Positions 11,600 to 23,443 of a DNA stretch of 64,000 nt are shown one piece after another (positions within the stretch are counted from its first letter, which is position 1; each line of letters begins with the position of its first letter). This stretch comes from Solanum dulcamara (taxonomy: Eukaryota; Streptophyta; Magnoliopsida; Solanales; Solanaceae). Under the pieces are notes generated by a model, which was not told where the DNA came from, searched no databases, and saw only the letters and a program-made list of their open reading frames with translations. The position numbers were made by a program, and so were the translations under genes. Where the stretch lies: NCBI RefSeq assembly GCF_947179165.1, contig NC_077240.1, forward strand, positions 24,718,001 through 24,782,000, in the 5' to 3' direction.

Positions 11600-11881
11600 G
11601 ACAATCAAGTTATGCCTAAGATCAAATCAAAAATTTTCATGTTTAGGATCACTAAGTCAACCCAAGTCTTATCCCATAAACTCAACAGAACAAGCACGAT
11701 ACACATGGCTGACTATGACTGACTCTTCAATAGGGGTAGATACATGAATAGGGGTATCTAATATATCGCACAGTGCATCAAATCTCAAGGCATATTTCAT
11801 ATACATATAAAAATAAGTAGAACCCGGATCAAACAAAACTGTAGATATCCGGTCACAGACAAGAATAGTACCTATAATCAC
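11600..11881 (-). pseudogene. Gypsy aspartic protease fragment
   Basis: The frame contains [15 protein letters not shown], matching the retropepsin active-site region (normally VLFDSGATHSF). The serine after the catalytic Asp is replaced by Pro. Downstream, [19 protein letters not shown] corresponds to the plant Gypsy RVP_2 core. In the family this enzyme cleaves the gag-pol polyprotein. The copy is broken by a frame interruption before the FDLILG segment. Confidence 0.75.
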
Positions 11882-12109
11882 TATGTCAAATGCCTCTGCC
11901 TCGATCTTGCCTGGAAATGCATAAAACTGAGCCTGATTATCTCGATGGGGTACCTCTCTGCCTAACTGGGCTGCTCTTCAACCTACACCACCATTTCCTC
12001 GGCCCCCACGACCTCTTAAATTTCCTCCTCACCTAATCTGTGGATGCTCTCTACCGTTACTCCCTCCAGTTGCTGGAACTATTGCTCTGCCTTACTAGGG
12101 TGTCGAAAC

Positions 12110-13107
12110 TATTCTGCGGGGGTGAGGAAACTCCCTCCATATATGGAACAGTTCTTCATAATTAAAACAGCCACAATCAAAAGATGGGCGACTACCTAGC
12201 AATTATGATCCCTGACCCTTATGGGCCGAATACTGCTGTGGAGTACCTAAAAAACTACTAGTAGAAGCGAGAAATGCTAACTGAATTGGATGGGCTTCAA
12301 TCACCGGCCTGCCTGACCCTCTAGAATAGGATCTCTGGAAGTTACATGTACTCTTGGAATTCTTAGCCAAAGCTTTGTCTTGCCCATCTGTTCTCATACC
12401 TTCAACCTTCTTAACAAAGTCTTTGACTTCATTGAAGCTCCTTCCAGACAACGTCATATGGATAGAGAGTACCTGCAACTCGGGTTCAACCCCTTTATGA
12501 ACAACCTGATCCTCTCCTCCTCTGTAGTGACAAGTTGAGTAGCGTACCTGGAAAATGTATGAAACTTGGCCTCATAAGCATCCACTGATAACCCTCCTTG
12601 CTGAAGGGCTATAAACACATCCTTCTTTCTGTCCCTCAAAGTATAGGGCATATACTTTTCCAAAAATATGGCATGAAACTGAACCCAAGTGAGTGGGGGA
12701 AACACTAACGAATGACATTCTACATAAGACCTCCACCACTGTTTGGCCTCACCTTGCAGCTGAAATGTCACAAACCCCACTCCATGCTGATGCACTATAC
12801 CCAACTTATGCAACATCTCATAGAAATCAAGAATAAACTCATAAGCATCTTCACTTTAAATACCATGGAAGACTAGAGGTTTGAGTTTGAGGAACTTGGT
12901 AAGCATGTCATTCTCAGTACTGATCATTGCTGGACCCATGAGTGGTCTGAAGAAGGCATCAGTGCCTACCACCTTATCTGCTAGCTTAGCTGAAGTAGCA
13001 ACAGGAAGAGCAACAGGAGCTGGTGTTGGGGGCATGGTGGGATTGGCTCCATTGACGGCCAACCCACCTAAGAATACCATGATCTGCTGGGCTAGTATGG
13101 GGTCCAA
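12110..13107 (-). pseudogene. Gypsy gag (minus strand), decayed
   Basis: Two open stretches carry it. One spans 13,107-12,856, beginning MDPILAQQIMVF and reaching FLKLKPLVFHGI. The other spans 12,816-12,454, with VGFVTFQLQGEAKQWWRSY and then FLEKYMPYTLRDRKKDVF, EAKFHTFSRYATQL and EERIRLFIKGL, the usual retrotransposon gag order. A further part (12,478-12,203) leads to the nucleocapsid. At 12,185-12,121 the expected CCHC zinc knuckle reads CFNYEELFHIWREF, so the second and last cysteines are replaced (Tyr, Phe) and nucleic-acid binding is lost. Confidence 0.8.
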
Positions 13108-13614
13108 AGGAGGAATACCAGTAGCCCCAAGTTGGATGCTCTTCTCCTACTCGGCACACTCTTCTTCCTCTCCAACTTTTACCTCTTCTTTTAACTTATT
13201 CTTGGGAGCAGGAAGGTTTTCATCTACTAGCACCTCCTCAATAGGAACTTTCACTCTAGCAGGTGCTGCTCTCCCTCTGTCTCTACTCGTCTCTCTATTC
13301 TGCCTCTTCCTTTGCCATGCCTTCGAATATCTGGCTCTTCTTCTGGCTCCACTAAAGTTATGAGCGTTACACCATTATAGCTAGTGTTGACCATCTGTGA
13401 ATAATAGAGTGAAAGAGGTTAGATACCAATTTGGATCACCATATACCAATTGGAATCAATTTATAGCATGAAGGAAAGAAGATAGGGAAATGTTTCTTAA
13501 AATCCTATAGCCTGTCGAAAAAAAAGTACAGATGTCTCTGTACCATTCTGCAAGACTCTACAAGACTCATTTTGGTACGACAAGATCAACGAACCTAGGC
13601 TCTGATATCAACTT

Positions 13615-14394
13615 TGTCACGATCCTTATCTGCCGTGACTGACACCCACACTAACCCTCCAGTGGGAGAACCATTGTTACAGCCCAAATTATCAACATAT
13701 GAGATAAAATAGTTCAAGGCTTATAGAAACAGGAATAAAAATCAGAATAAGACTGAGTTTCCATAAACTTAGCAAAATAATTTAAATATCAAATGAAACG
13801 TTGAAACATCCTAGGAACTGAAATTCATCCATAGCAAAACTCTAATCAAATGTTAATATAAGAAAAATGAAACACTACCAAAAGAAGTCATAATATTAAA
13901 TGATTCTCTGGACATTTGAATCTCAGATGAAGGACTTAGATAATGAGAAAGTCCATGGCAACATGACAAAATAGATCACCTTTGGACTTTGAATAAACTT
14001 CTAGTCTTCTAAACAAGGCCTCTCCGCAGTCAGCTAAATATGTCATGTACTCAATAAAAGATCGAGCAAGATTGATATCAATACATAAAATAATGGTGTA
14101 TTAGTAGGATCACACGGTTAGCCAGTAAGCAGATCATAGACAAGTAAATTCAACACAATAGGCATATACATATATAGAATAAGTCAACTAATCTCAAGTT
14201 CAACCATATTCAGCAATATCACAACTAAATATCTTCCACGTGCTATAACTTCACATAAGGGTCCTCTCAAGGGACCTACAAATCAAATTTGTATCAAAAT
14301 GTGATATTCGATCCAAATATATGTCAGAATGTGACACTCAATCCAAATATGTGTCAGAATATGACGCCCGATCCAAATAATATGTCATATTGGA
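13615..14394 (-). mobile_element. LTR (5' LTR, minus strand), right boundary uncertain
   Basis: On the minus strand the LTR ends GGATCGTGACA directly next to the primer site at 13,599-13,612. Its other end was not located; a 30-bp tandem repeat occupies 14,291-14,394, after which the sequence resembles the tail of a different element. It is probably truncated. Confidence 0.6.
14291..14394. repeat. 30-bp tandem repeat, about 3.5 copies
   Basis: Units begin at 14,291, 14,321, 14,351 and 14,381. Each contains TGTCAGAATGTGAC-like and ATCCAAATAT words with a few substitutions. Confidence 0.9.
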
Positions 14395-14678
14395 TATTTT
14401 TAAGAGTTGAGTTGAGGATTTAGAGATAGACAATATTATGTCTTTTAGTGAAGATTTATTCTCTATTGATTTAGAGGGATATGAACTTAGAGGTGTGATG
14501 TTAGTAGAATAACAAGAAATATTAGATTATGAGGTACTATGGAAAATGGTTATGTTTGCTAGTAAGGGTTTATGTTATATGATGATGATTATAAAAGCTA
14601 CAAGCAGTAAGGGTGGTATCTCTTAAAAGAATATCCTATAATAAGGTTAGTATCTTCTAAATATAGTTTGTTCGGGTA
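14395..14678 (+). mobile_element. Retroelement tail, split by a solo LTR (left part)
   Basis: Non-coding sequence with words such as GATATGAACTTAGAGG and TGTGATGTTAGTAG that recur in similar form at 36,070-36,100, a Gypsy 3' tail. The tail appears to resume at 16,819 after the solo LTR. Confidence 0.4.
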
Positions 14679-14683
14679 AGTTA

Positions 14684-16813
14684 TGTAACACCCCCTAAAA
14701 TGTTGTATGTGGTGTTTCAATTCTCGACGAAAATGATATTACTTATGTATTTTGGGTATAACTTTTCATAGAATAGTCCAAATTAGGTGATTCAAATTTT
14801 TGAATAACTCCAACGGCATTAATGAATACCATATCTTAAGATTTGGAGGATACGTAGGTCAAATAAATTAATTTTTGTAAGATATGGTGTTGTGATGAAA
14901 TAGAGTATTTGTAGAGAAAAAATTATATCTCACGGTAGGATGCTCCAAATCGGTTGATTCTTGAACGACATAAAAGTATACTTCTAGATCTATAATTTAT
15001 GAGACACAAAATCCTAATTAGAAAATTATCTTGTTGAAATGAAGCTCCGAAAAAGGGCATTCCGTTAAAAGAAGAATCATCTCACTAACCATGGAAAGAT
15101 CTGGATCCATTTGATATCACCCATGACATCCATAGTCCTCCATTTGACATCATCAATAAAATCACAATCCTCTATTGAATTTTTAAGATCATCCTTTATA
15201 ATTATTTTTATTTATTGTTAGGTCCCTCCTCCATACCTATAAATACTAAACTTATTTCCTCATTTTATTCATCAAGTTTTCTCAAGCAACTCTTCTCTCT
15301 ATACACTTCTTTACTCATTCTCAAATATAGTTTTAGTTTTTAGTAGTGTAGAAATACTATTACGGTGATTCTTATACTCCGGGTAGTACATAAAATATTC
15401 CGGCGAGAAGAAAAGGCTAGGAGTTCAGGAGTGGTCATTGAGTTCTTCAATTTGGAGTAAAGCTTCGAATTTCAGTTATGTAAGGCTATTGATAGCATTG
15501 GATTGAGTTCGTCCATGCACCCAATATTTAAATTCATCGTAATTGAGTTATAGTTGAGTTTTACCCAAATCTTGAATTCTAAATGAATTAATTCTTCTTC
15601 TATTGAGTTAGATATATTTATGCATTGAGATTATTGTTATTTTTATCTCTCATATTATTAGAATTATTGTTAATGGCTACTTTCCCATGGACTCTAATTG
15701 ATTTGATGTTCATGAATATTTTTACACATGTTTTGAGTAAAGATGTTGGCTTTTAATATTTATTAACAAAAAGAGTGATTTGAATTAATACTATACATGT
15801 ATTTTATTGAGTTTTGAAAGAGAAAAAGAATTGAGTTTAAATGAATTTGAGTAAATGATGTTTTGAGCAAGATGTTATGATGAGATATAAATAATGTTTT
15901 GAAGGAGGTAATAAGATGAGTTTGATTTTTTCCAATAAGACTAGATGATGATATTAATATGAGCACATATTTTAGGATTAGTATTGAGCATCGATATGGG
16001 TAAGAGTTCAATTAACTCAAACCCTAGAACTACGGCCAGCGTAGGATGGAGGCTATACCTCTTAAGTCCGAAAAATAGGACTTTAATGATTGGATCCAAG
16101 ATGGTGATGTCCTTTATCCTAGCAAGGTATTGGATAGATGTGGAAACGACATCACTTCATTGTATTATCACTAGCTTATAAGTGATGGTTGTCAGTTAGA
16201 GAAACTCCCAACTGAGTAAGAATTGCTTATTATTATTATTTTTAAACTTGCATTACATATTGATGTTGAGATAATGTTGAGTTCTAAGTCAAGTCTTCCT
16301 AAGAAGAGTTTCTTAATATATGTCCTTATTTTCATGTCATTTTACATACTCGTACATTCCATGTACTGACATCATTCTACCTTCATCATTTTATGATGCA
16401 AATATAGGTGTTAGATATCCTAAATAGGCGCATCGTTGAAGATCACTACTTTCTAGTTATTTGGTGAGTCCTTCTTTTATTCGGAGGAACTCTTTATCCT
16501 TTTATTATTGTTTAGTATTATTTTTCTTTTGAGTAAGCCATGAACATGTCATTGACACCGTCTGATAGTGTTAAAGGCTTCATAGACAGATTTTAATGAT
16601 CAAAATTAAAGTAGTTCTCCTTTGAAACTACTTCTTCTAAAGATTATTTCTTTCATTTGATGTTGATGATGGCGAGCCCACATAAGTATTCTTATTTTCA
16701 CTTAAGTCTTCTGCTGATGAACGAATGAGTGATGATACCAAGTGGTTATCTCGGAGGTCAAAGATGGTTTCTGAGTGCTGGCCACGCCTAGGGTACCCTC
16801 TCGGGACATGACA
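14684..16813 (+). mobile_element. Solo LTR of a Gypsy-type element, with AGTTA target duplication
   Basis: It begins TGTAACACCCCC and ends GGGACATGACA, and is flanked on both sides by AGTTA (14,679-14,683 and 16,814-16,818). There is no primer site or polypurine tract next to it, so it is an LTR-LTR recombination product. A TATAAATA box lies at 15,238-15,245. The final 70 bases (TGGCCACGCCTAGGGTACCC...) match the end of the LTR at 48,560-48,622, so the two families are related. Confidence 0.85.
15238..15245 (+). promoter_or_regulatory. TATA box of the solo LTR
   Basis: TATAAATA lies in the middle of the LTR, followed by a pyrimidine-rich leader. This is where the U3/R boundary of a plant Gypsy LTR is expected. 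No transcription evidence can be seen from sequence. Confidence 0.5.
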
Positions 16814-16818
16814 AGTTA

Positions 16819-18628
16819 AGTGTTCATGTGTATATTATCGCTGAGCTTAGATGATATAGAATAGGACCACAAACTTGGAATGTTGTTATTGATCTAAGAG
16901 AGAGATCATAGGGATGAGAAGCAAATCAAGTCTTGTGAATCAAATTGTGATGCATTTCAAAAAGGGTTATGATAAGACAATAATTCATTTTTACTCTAGA
17001 GTATTCCTCAAATCTCGGTAATTATGACACTCTACTCATCTCTTATATGTTAGCATCGTGCCATGACTCATACTCATGCACCTCATGATACAGATTCACG
17101 TCCATGCTCAGATTCTAGAATAGAAAGCAATAACTTCAGAATAATGACCCTTATATTACTCCATGAATACTTCTAGCTCTATATATACAACACACGACGT
17201 ATGCACCCATGATTTCTCAGCATGCTCAGTCCTATGTAATCATGATACATTATTGGTGGTAAGTGAAATCACAATACGTTATGTATGTTTTTAGATAAGA
17301 TTTCTTAAACAACTTGTGCCTATGAATTTGTTGTTCTAAACCTTACTTACATTCACTCATGAAAGTGATTGACGGTTATGACATGTTCTATGATTAGAAT
17401 GCCTCTTTATGTATGCTTTATGCTTCAAGTACATGACGTACTCATGCCTATTACACCTTTCTTTTGAGATCCTCATTTATGAGTGTCAAAGTCATGATAA
17501 GTATAAGCTATGATTTTATATTGTCTCTCTTATTACAGATCCCCATTTTCTAGTCTTTCAGTGATCCTTCCTATGATACGATAGTGGTGTTGATAGCAGC
17601 TGAATAATGGTTAGATGAGAAGATAGTTATCCCTTATTTGGAAGATCGGGGTATGTCTATTCTACCTAAGGTTATAAAAGTGGAGGGAGATCAATGATCT
17701 ATTGTATTAAATTAAAAGAAACTTCTTGGTATGTCTTTTGGAATAGTCCTTGAAAATTTTAGCTTGTAAAGACGTTGAGAAAGTAAACTATTGTTAGATG
17801 GGTTGGTTATCTTGAATTCCCTAAAGTGGTTATAGTGATAGGCTTGAATATTATGTTGATAACATATGGATGAATACATTATGCACTTGAAGCTTCTTGA
17901 TTTGAACTTAAGGTTAGTTGAATAGATTGGTAAGAAGAAATGGTATTCTTGAGATGGAATTCCCTATAGAAATATAGGATTAGTACGTTCATCTTACATG
18001 TAGCACCTTATGGCTACAAGTTAGGCTTGAACATGGTGAGAGCATGCAATTATACTCAGACTTGAGTAACAATAGTCATATGTACCCGTGTGAGGATTAT
18101 GAGTTATAGTTGATGAAAGGTATTATTCAAGAAGAGAAACGTAGTAAGAAAAGTTGCTAAGCTTAAAGGTCAGCAGTCCTATCACTTAAGGCAAAGTAGA
18201 ACTATTCATACCTCATGCCCATCATACCCACATCTTATGTCAAAAAGCTTCAGATGGTATGTGGTTGTCCATGTTCAAATCTATATCGTTCATACTTTAT
18301 GAAACTATTTTGGTGTCTCACATGAATTATGCCTATGATTCCTTCCTCCAAAATGTCAAAAAAATTCCCTTTCCAAGTCTTACAAATGCCAATGAATACC
18401 AACTTCATGTTCATGTTTAATCTTTCGTGTCTAAGCTAATTTTTGTGCTCTTAGCTCGTGCATTTATATTTCTTTTCAATGATTGTTATACTGTTATAAT
18501 TAGTGTAATTAAGTTTATGCTATTATATATAGCACAAGTATCCCAAAGGAATCTTGGTTTAATTTATTCCAATTTCTATTATATCTTTGATCTTCATTCG
18601 AGGGCGAATGATCCCAAGGAAGAGATAT
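16819..18628 (+). mobile_element. Non-coding tail of an LTR retroelement leading to its 3' LTR
   Basis: No gag or pol frame is recognisable. The region ends in a purine-rich CCAAGGAAGAGATA tract (18,614-18,627) directly before an LTR start, the normal position of a polypurine tract. It is probably a heavily mutated 3' internal region. Confidence 0.5.
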
Positions 18629-20831
18629 TGTAACGCCCGCAACTTTTAAGGAAAGATTCAAACCTTCCTCCGTATGCGTATAGGCCCAAACCTAAAGATT
18701 TCTAAGTTTTATATGGATGTTAAGGTTCATTCCTATGTATTTGAAGTGTACTAGATGTGAGTTGTGGTCATAAGAAACCTCAAATACCAATCTAAGTGCA
18801 AGCTTTCCTACCGACTAAGTTTTCGCATGAGTTCATATTAGGGTCAACTTCTAATGACTATATATCCTATAATACAAATATTTAGGTGTCGCATGAACTA
18901 TAAAATTAACGATCTTTGATTCTTCTTTCCAGTGCCACCAAGTTTACATTAATTCAAGTTCGGAGTAAAAAGTTACGACTGTTTTATCAAAGACGTTGCA
19001 AGTTGTTAATGTCCGACAGGAAAAGTGATGGACCTTCAGACTTAGACGTCACACTTAGGAATAAAGGCCCTTTTGGGGTCATTTTTGATGGCCCGTCATC
19101 CAAGAGACGGTCTGTTACCCAAACGACATCAGACGGTCGAATTTTATCTATTTTCATCTTTTTGAAGGTATTTTTGTCCTAAAAACTTTTGGAGAGTTAT
19201 CTAAATAGACCTAAATGTGTAGGAAATAAGTTTTTATTCTTAAAACATCTCATTCACTCCTAAATTTCTATGCTCTCAACTCCCTCAACTCATAAACTAC
19301 CGTAAGAAAAGCAAAAGCTAGGGTTTCAAGGTTTCCGAGCAAGTTCTTCTTTCAAGCTTCGTTCTTTCAGATATGTAAGGCTTCAATGAGAGTATTACTT
19401 CCACTCTCATGCCTAAAGTATTTTAGTTATATGATGAATTATATTTAAATTTAGGGTTTTAGCCAATCTTCTTCAAGCTACGGTTTTTATGTAAAGTTAT
19501 AGTTTTTATGAAAGATTTCGTATGAATCTCACTCCATTACTATGAACTATATGTTTTATTATATTATTATGACCCTTTAAGATTTGTCAAGATTATTGAT
19601 GAAGTTATGAAATCTACTTTTGAGTATCTACAGGTTATGCATGATTTCAAGTAAGTTTTCTCATGTTTAAAGTTCTATGCATAGAAGTAAAGATATGTTT
19701 ATGAAAGAGATATTTGAGCACTGCCTCACAACACTTATAATTCAAGATATGATTTTTGAGCTTAGTCTCATTTATGATTTAAGATATGACTTTTGAGCTT
19801 GGTCTTACATATGATTCAGATATATAGATAGTTTTTATAGTTCTGAGCATTAATATGTATTTATATTATTTTGGAAGGACTATTTAGCACCGAGTGGACT
19901 TTAGGGATGAAGGTTTCTGTTAGCATCTGTGGACGTTTAGTAGCAATCCCTAAGTCCCATAACTATGTGTCATCGTAGGACTTGAGTATACCGCTTTGTC
20001 GGACAACTCCATATGGCCCTGAGAGGTACACACTAGTGGATCCACTTAGATATGATATGGTCTTATACCCTGGAAAGGTATAGGGTAGCCCGACCAACTG
20101 GGTTAGCTGTTGGATATCATGAGCTCACATGGTGTATGTCAGTTATAAGAAACTCCCCAATTTATGCATCTTTTTACTATATGTTCTTAACCTTATATGA
20201 TTCATTTTAAGTATGTTATGTTATGAATATGATTATGCAAGGCTACTGATTTAGACTCATCTTGATGTATATGTTTTTGAAAGAATGTCTTTTAAGCTGA
20301 TTTTTATGCATAGACTCCAACTATTTCTTTCAGTTCCTTTATTATGAATATGATTTTAGAAATTCTATTTCATTGTTTCTCCATATGCTATTTATATGAT
20401 TATGATAGTGTTCTCTTACATACTCAATACATTCCACATACTGACGCATACTTTCTCTACGCTGCATCCTTTTATGATGTAGATTCCGACACTCGTTCTC
20501 AGACGCATGGCTAGTGAGGTTGCATCAGTTCTCAGTCAGAAGCTGGTGAGTCTTCCTTATTTGGGGACTTCATGGAGTAGTTTTAGTTAGCCAGGGGCCA
20601 TGTCTCGGCAAACTTATTTTTTTTGATTTATATATTAAAGCCTTATTTCAGACATTAGTTTTCAATCTTCATGGATATGTTATCTTTTAATAAGACCTTT
20701 TATGCATATGTTCTAGCTTCCGCTTAGTTTTCTTATGATATGCTTTGATGTATTATGCCAAGGGTTAGCTCGGAACCACTTGTGGTTCGAAGTACCGTGT
20801 CTCGACTAGGGTATAGACACGGATCGTGATA
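18629..20831 (+). mobile_element. 3' LTR of a Gypsy-type retrotransposon
   Basis: It starts TGTAACGCCCGC after a polypurine tract and ends CACGGATCGTGATA, a mutated form of the usual GATCGTGACA. The next base begins the duplicated flank TTTATAGTGTAGCAATTTG. A block of GACGG/CCGTC words occupies about 19,010-19,140. Inserted at the left edge of copy B', it removed whatever lay upstream of that copy. Confidence 0.7.
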
Positions 20832-22043
20832 TTTATAGTGTAGCAATTTGTGTTTAGCCTTATTATTATAAGTAATGTGTAAAAAATATTAATTATTTAA
20901 AAACTATATTTAGCAACCAATTGCAAAAAATAGCATTTAATTAGACACTTTATAGGAAAAAATTGCCTCATGAATTCTTTTATACTGGTATATTTTTTCA
21001 ACATCAGTTCAGAGTTTATTCAATAGTATTTTTTTTCTCTAGATGCAGATGCTACAGTACAACAAATAAATATTTTCGAGGACTCAACTCCCAGTAGTTG
21101 CCGAGTAGAAGACAGACATGCATGCATGAACATACACTTGTGAGATTCGGAATAGAAAACACAAAAGAAGGAAATACTCTTCTTCAACCTGCTTATATAA
21201 ACAATTAGAATATTTAAGTTGATCTATAATCAAAAATACTTCTTATAGCTAGGGGGTATCATGTTATACTCCCCCGTTTCAATCTATATGATATAGTTTA
21301 ACTGGACACAGAGTTTAAGAAAAAAGAAACACTTTTGAAATTTGTGGTCTAAAATAAGTCATAGATGTTTTGTGTCATGACCCAACTCACCGGACCGTTT
21401 GGGCACCTATTCTAACACTTAGATATGAGAACTCTTACCAACCAATTTAAAAAAGGGCAATGTGATAACTGATAAAACATTAGAAATCTCTACTTTAAAA
21501 CAGTCATGAAAACTCAAGTATAAGAACCATTTTTACAACTAACTGAAAAACCCTCCCAAGGAACTAGTCTAAGATAGTATAAGAGCTACTAAGAAAGTAC
21601 AATACAAGAAAATAGGGCACAACTCCCACCATGAGGTAATAATTAGTAGAAGATGTTAGATATTACCATTGTCTTAACCTATGAAACATCACTGACCCTT
21701 CAATCAGACTATGCCAAATGGCATAACAAGAGTAGTATCAGTACAAATGACAAGTACTAGTAGGCATCATCAGCAACCATAATCCACCATATAATGAAAT
21801 GCAAATTATCAAGAGGACATGCAAATATGTAAGGGAAACCATCCAACTCCCGAATACCTTTCCCCTACTATCTCGGGTATATCACCCATGAACTCATACA
21901 CCTTAAGCTTAGCCTTCCTACTTATGCTGCCAATTCCACCCCTAGGAGCCAATCCATCCTTCATACCCAGGTTATACCCTCTATCAAACTAAATATTTTC
22001 CAAGCTTACCCTTTTGTCACCCTAGTCTTTCAACCCTACCTTT
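20832..22043 (+). repeat. 1.2-kb duplicated segment, copy 1 (copy B' 3' flank, MITE end, LTR piece)
   Basis: The sequence matches 25,158-26,382 with only scattered differences. It comprises the 3' flank of the dispersed locus (20,832-21,268), the left end of a Stowaway-type MITE (CTCCCCCGTTTCAATC, 21,269-21,372) and part of a minus-strand LTR beginning TGTCATGACCC at 21,373. Because both copies share the same LTR insertion in the same MITE, the duplication came after that insertion. Confidence 0.85.
21269..21372 (+). mobile_element. Truncated Stowaway-type MITE (left end)
   Basis: It begins CTCCCCCGTTTCAATC after a TA dinucleotide, then continues GATATAGTTTAACTGGACAC, typical of a Solanaceae mariner-derived MITE. 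It is cut at 21,373 by an LTR. The same truncated piece recurs at 25,595-25,698, and the left edge only at 51,470. Confidence 0.65.
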
Positions 22044-22276
22044 TATGACACCCTTAGACTTCCCAAATATGTCCCTTTTTTACCAGTCTAAGGTTTCTGA
22101 AGCCTACCTTTTAAATCAATCAAACTATTCCTAAGCCTTCCTTTATCAGATATATCCTAGAACACTTTAACAGACATACCTAGTCTATGAAAATCGACTA
22201 AAAACAAGATCCCCGATCATCAACCTGACCTAACCACCACATGAAACATGAATCAACCATCACACTCAACCATATA
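21373..22276 (-). mobile_element. LTR fragment (minus strand)
   Basis: The left edge, TGTCATGACCCAACTCACCGG, is the reverse complement of an LTR end. The same end region, decayed, occurs on the plus strand before the primer site at 32,159. Its right limit is the LTR starting at 22,277. Confidence 0.65.
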
Positions 22277-22679
22277 TGTAATGACCTTCCAGGTCATTTT
22301 TGAATTAATGCATTCATTTCATCATTTAAGCATTCCTATAGTGACTCCAAGTCATTTGTGACTTGCTGGCACTTACTCTTCAGTGGCTCGATCGTTCATT
22401 GGAGTTTTAGGCCCGTTTCTCTGTTTTGAAGCTTTTATAACTTGAAAAGTTTATTTCGGTCATTATTTTAGGTAAACGACTTCAAAATGGAATTCTGATG
22501 GTTTCATCAGCTCAAGAATGGCCAAATTAGGTATTGTAGTTAACTAAGACTTCCGCTTTTATATATTTATCTATCTATTTAAACTGCTTCTTTATTATTT
22601 TTCGTAATCATTGAATTTTAGGCTGACTTATCTGGTGGGAATAGATAGGTTCCATCATACCCAAATTCTGATCGTGACA
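22277..22679 (+). mobile_element. Short LTR derivative (internally deleted)
   Basis: The left part (TGTAATGACCTTCCAGG to about 22,540) matches the start of the 7,448 LTR. The right part (CTGGTGGGAATAGATAGG to GATCGTGACA) resembles that LTR's end. About 2.5 kb is missing between them. The 5-bp flanks do not match (ATATA versus TTTTC), so its origin is unclear. Confidence 0.5.
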
Positions 22680-23422
22680 TTTTCTTTTTTCATTGAAAGG
22701 ACATAGGCACATTTTTATCCATGAAGTATGAAAACTTAGCCTAATGAATAGTGAATCAAAACTAAGAGCGCAAACATTTTCAAGTCTTTGTTTGTGGTGC
22801 TTTGTGAGGTCGGGGTGGAGTTGTCAGCGCTTATGGTGAAAAGATGGTGTTTAAATTTTTTTTCCATAAATAATGACATCACAAATCAAATATAAATTTT
22901 ATATATATATATACTACTTATAAAGAAAATTGGTCAACTTTTATATTTTCAGTCAAACTTTAATTATAATAGTTGGATATATTTCTTACATCATAAATAC
23001 TGTTGCATGTTCACACCATAACACCATAACTAGAAAGATTATAATTAATTTATCACGTAGAATTTTTGGTTTGTTCAAATTAATGTTTAGACGAGATCCA
23101 CTGATATTTTAAATTTAAGACATTTATTAATAGCTATGTCTTTTTTGTATTTCATTAACAATTAATTCAAACTATTAAATATGATTGAAATTGTTGTAAT
23201 CTCCATTAGACACATAATGCTCATTGTAAAATTTGAGAAAGATGTAACTCAGTTTACTTTTCTCCATTCAGACTTTCTAGTGAAAGGTATGAGTGTTTTC
23301 ATTTACATATCCTCCTCTCTTTTTATGAACTTTAGAAATAAAATCATATATATAGATGTATTTGTATAGATTTTTTTCTTAAAATCATCAAGATTAATTA
23401 GATATTTGTGATTTTTCATCAG
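22680..23422 (+). other. Upstream region of the copy B gene; no confirmed exon
   Basis: AT-rich. A GTATGAG donor-like site follows TAGTGAAAG at 23,286, and short open stretches occur at 22,930-23,112 and 23,181-23,286. None joins in phase with the coding exon at 23,423. Any of these could be 5' UTR; I cannot tell. Confidence 0.35.
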
Positions 23423-23443
23423 GCTAGTGAAATTCATGTGAAA

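Larger units (their letters stand above)
11140..13614 (-). mobile_element. Internal region of a minus-strand Gypsy element: leader, gag, protease, start of RT
   Basis: Read right to left, this holds a primer site (TTGATATCAGAGCC, 13,599-13,612), an untranslated leader, gag (about 13,110-12,110), an aspartic protease (about 11,880-11,600) and the very start of RT ([14 protein letters not shown], about 11,190-11,140). The pol region beyond this point is missing, because the element ends head-on against the plus-strand gag at about 11,130. Several stops and frameshifts are present. Confidence 0.8.

Noticed and set aside
12881..13363. 160-residue plus-strand ORF
   Set aside because: It is the antisense shadow of the minus-strand Gypsy gag at 12,856-13,107 and its Ala/Ser-rich frame has no domain.
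22277..22679. A proper solo LTR
   Set aside because: Its two ends resemble those of the 7,448 LTR, but the flanking 5-mers differ and most of the LTR is missing, so it is listed only as an internally deleted derivative.
22930..23369. Open stretches at 22,930-23,112 and 23,181-23,369 as coding exons of the copy B gene
   Set aside because: A good donor-like site follows TAGTGAAAG at 23,286, but joining it to the 23,423 exon puts a stop in frame in every phase. It may be 5' UTR.
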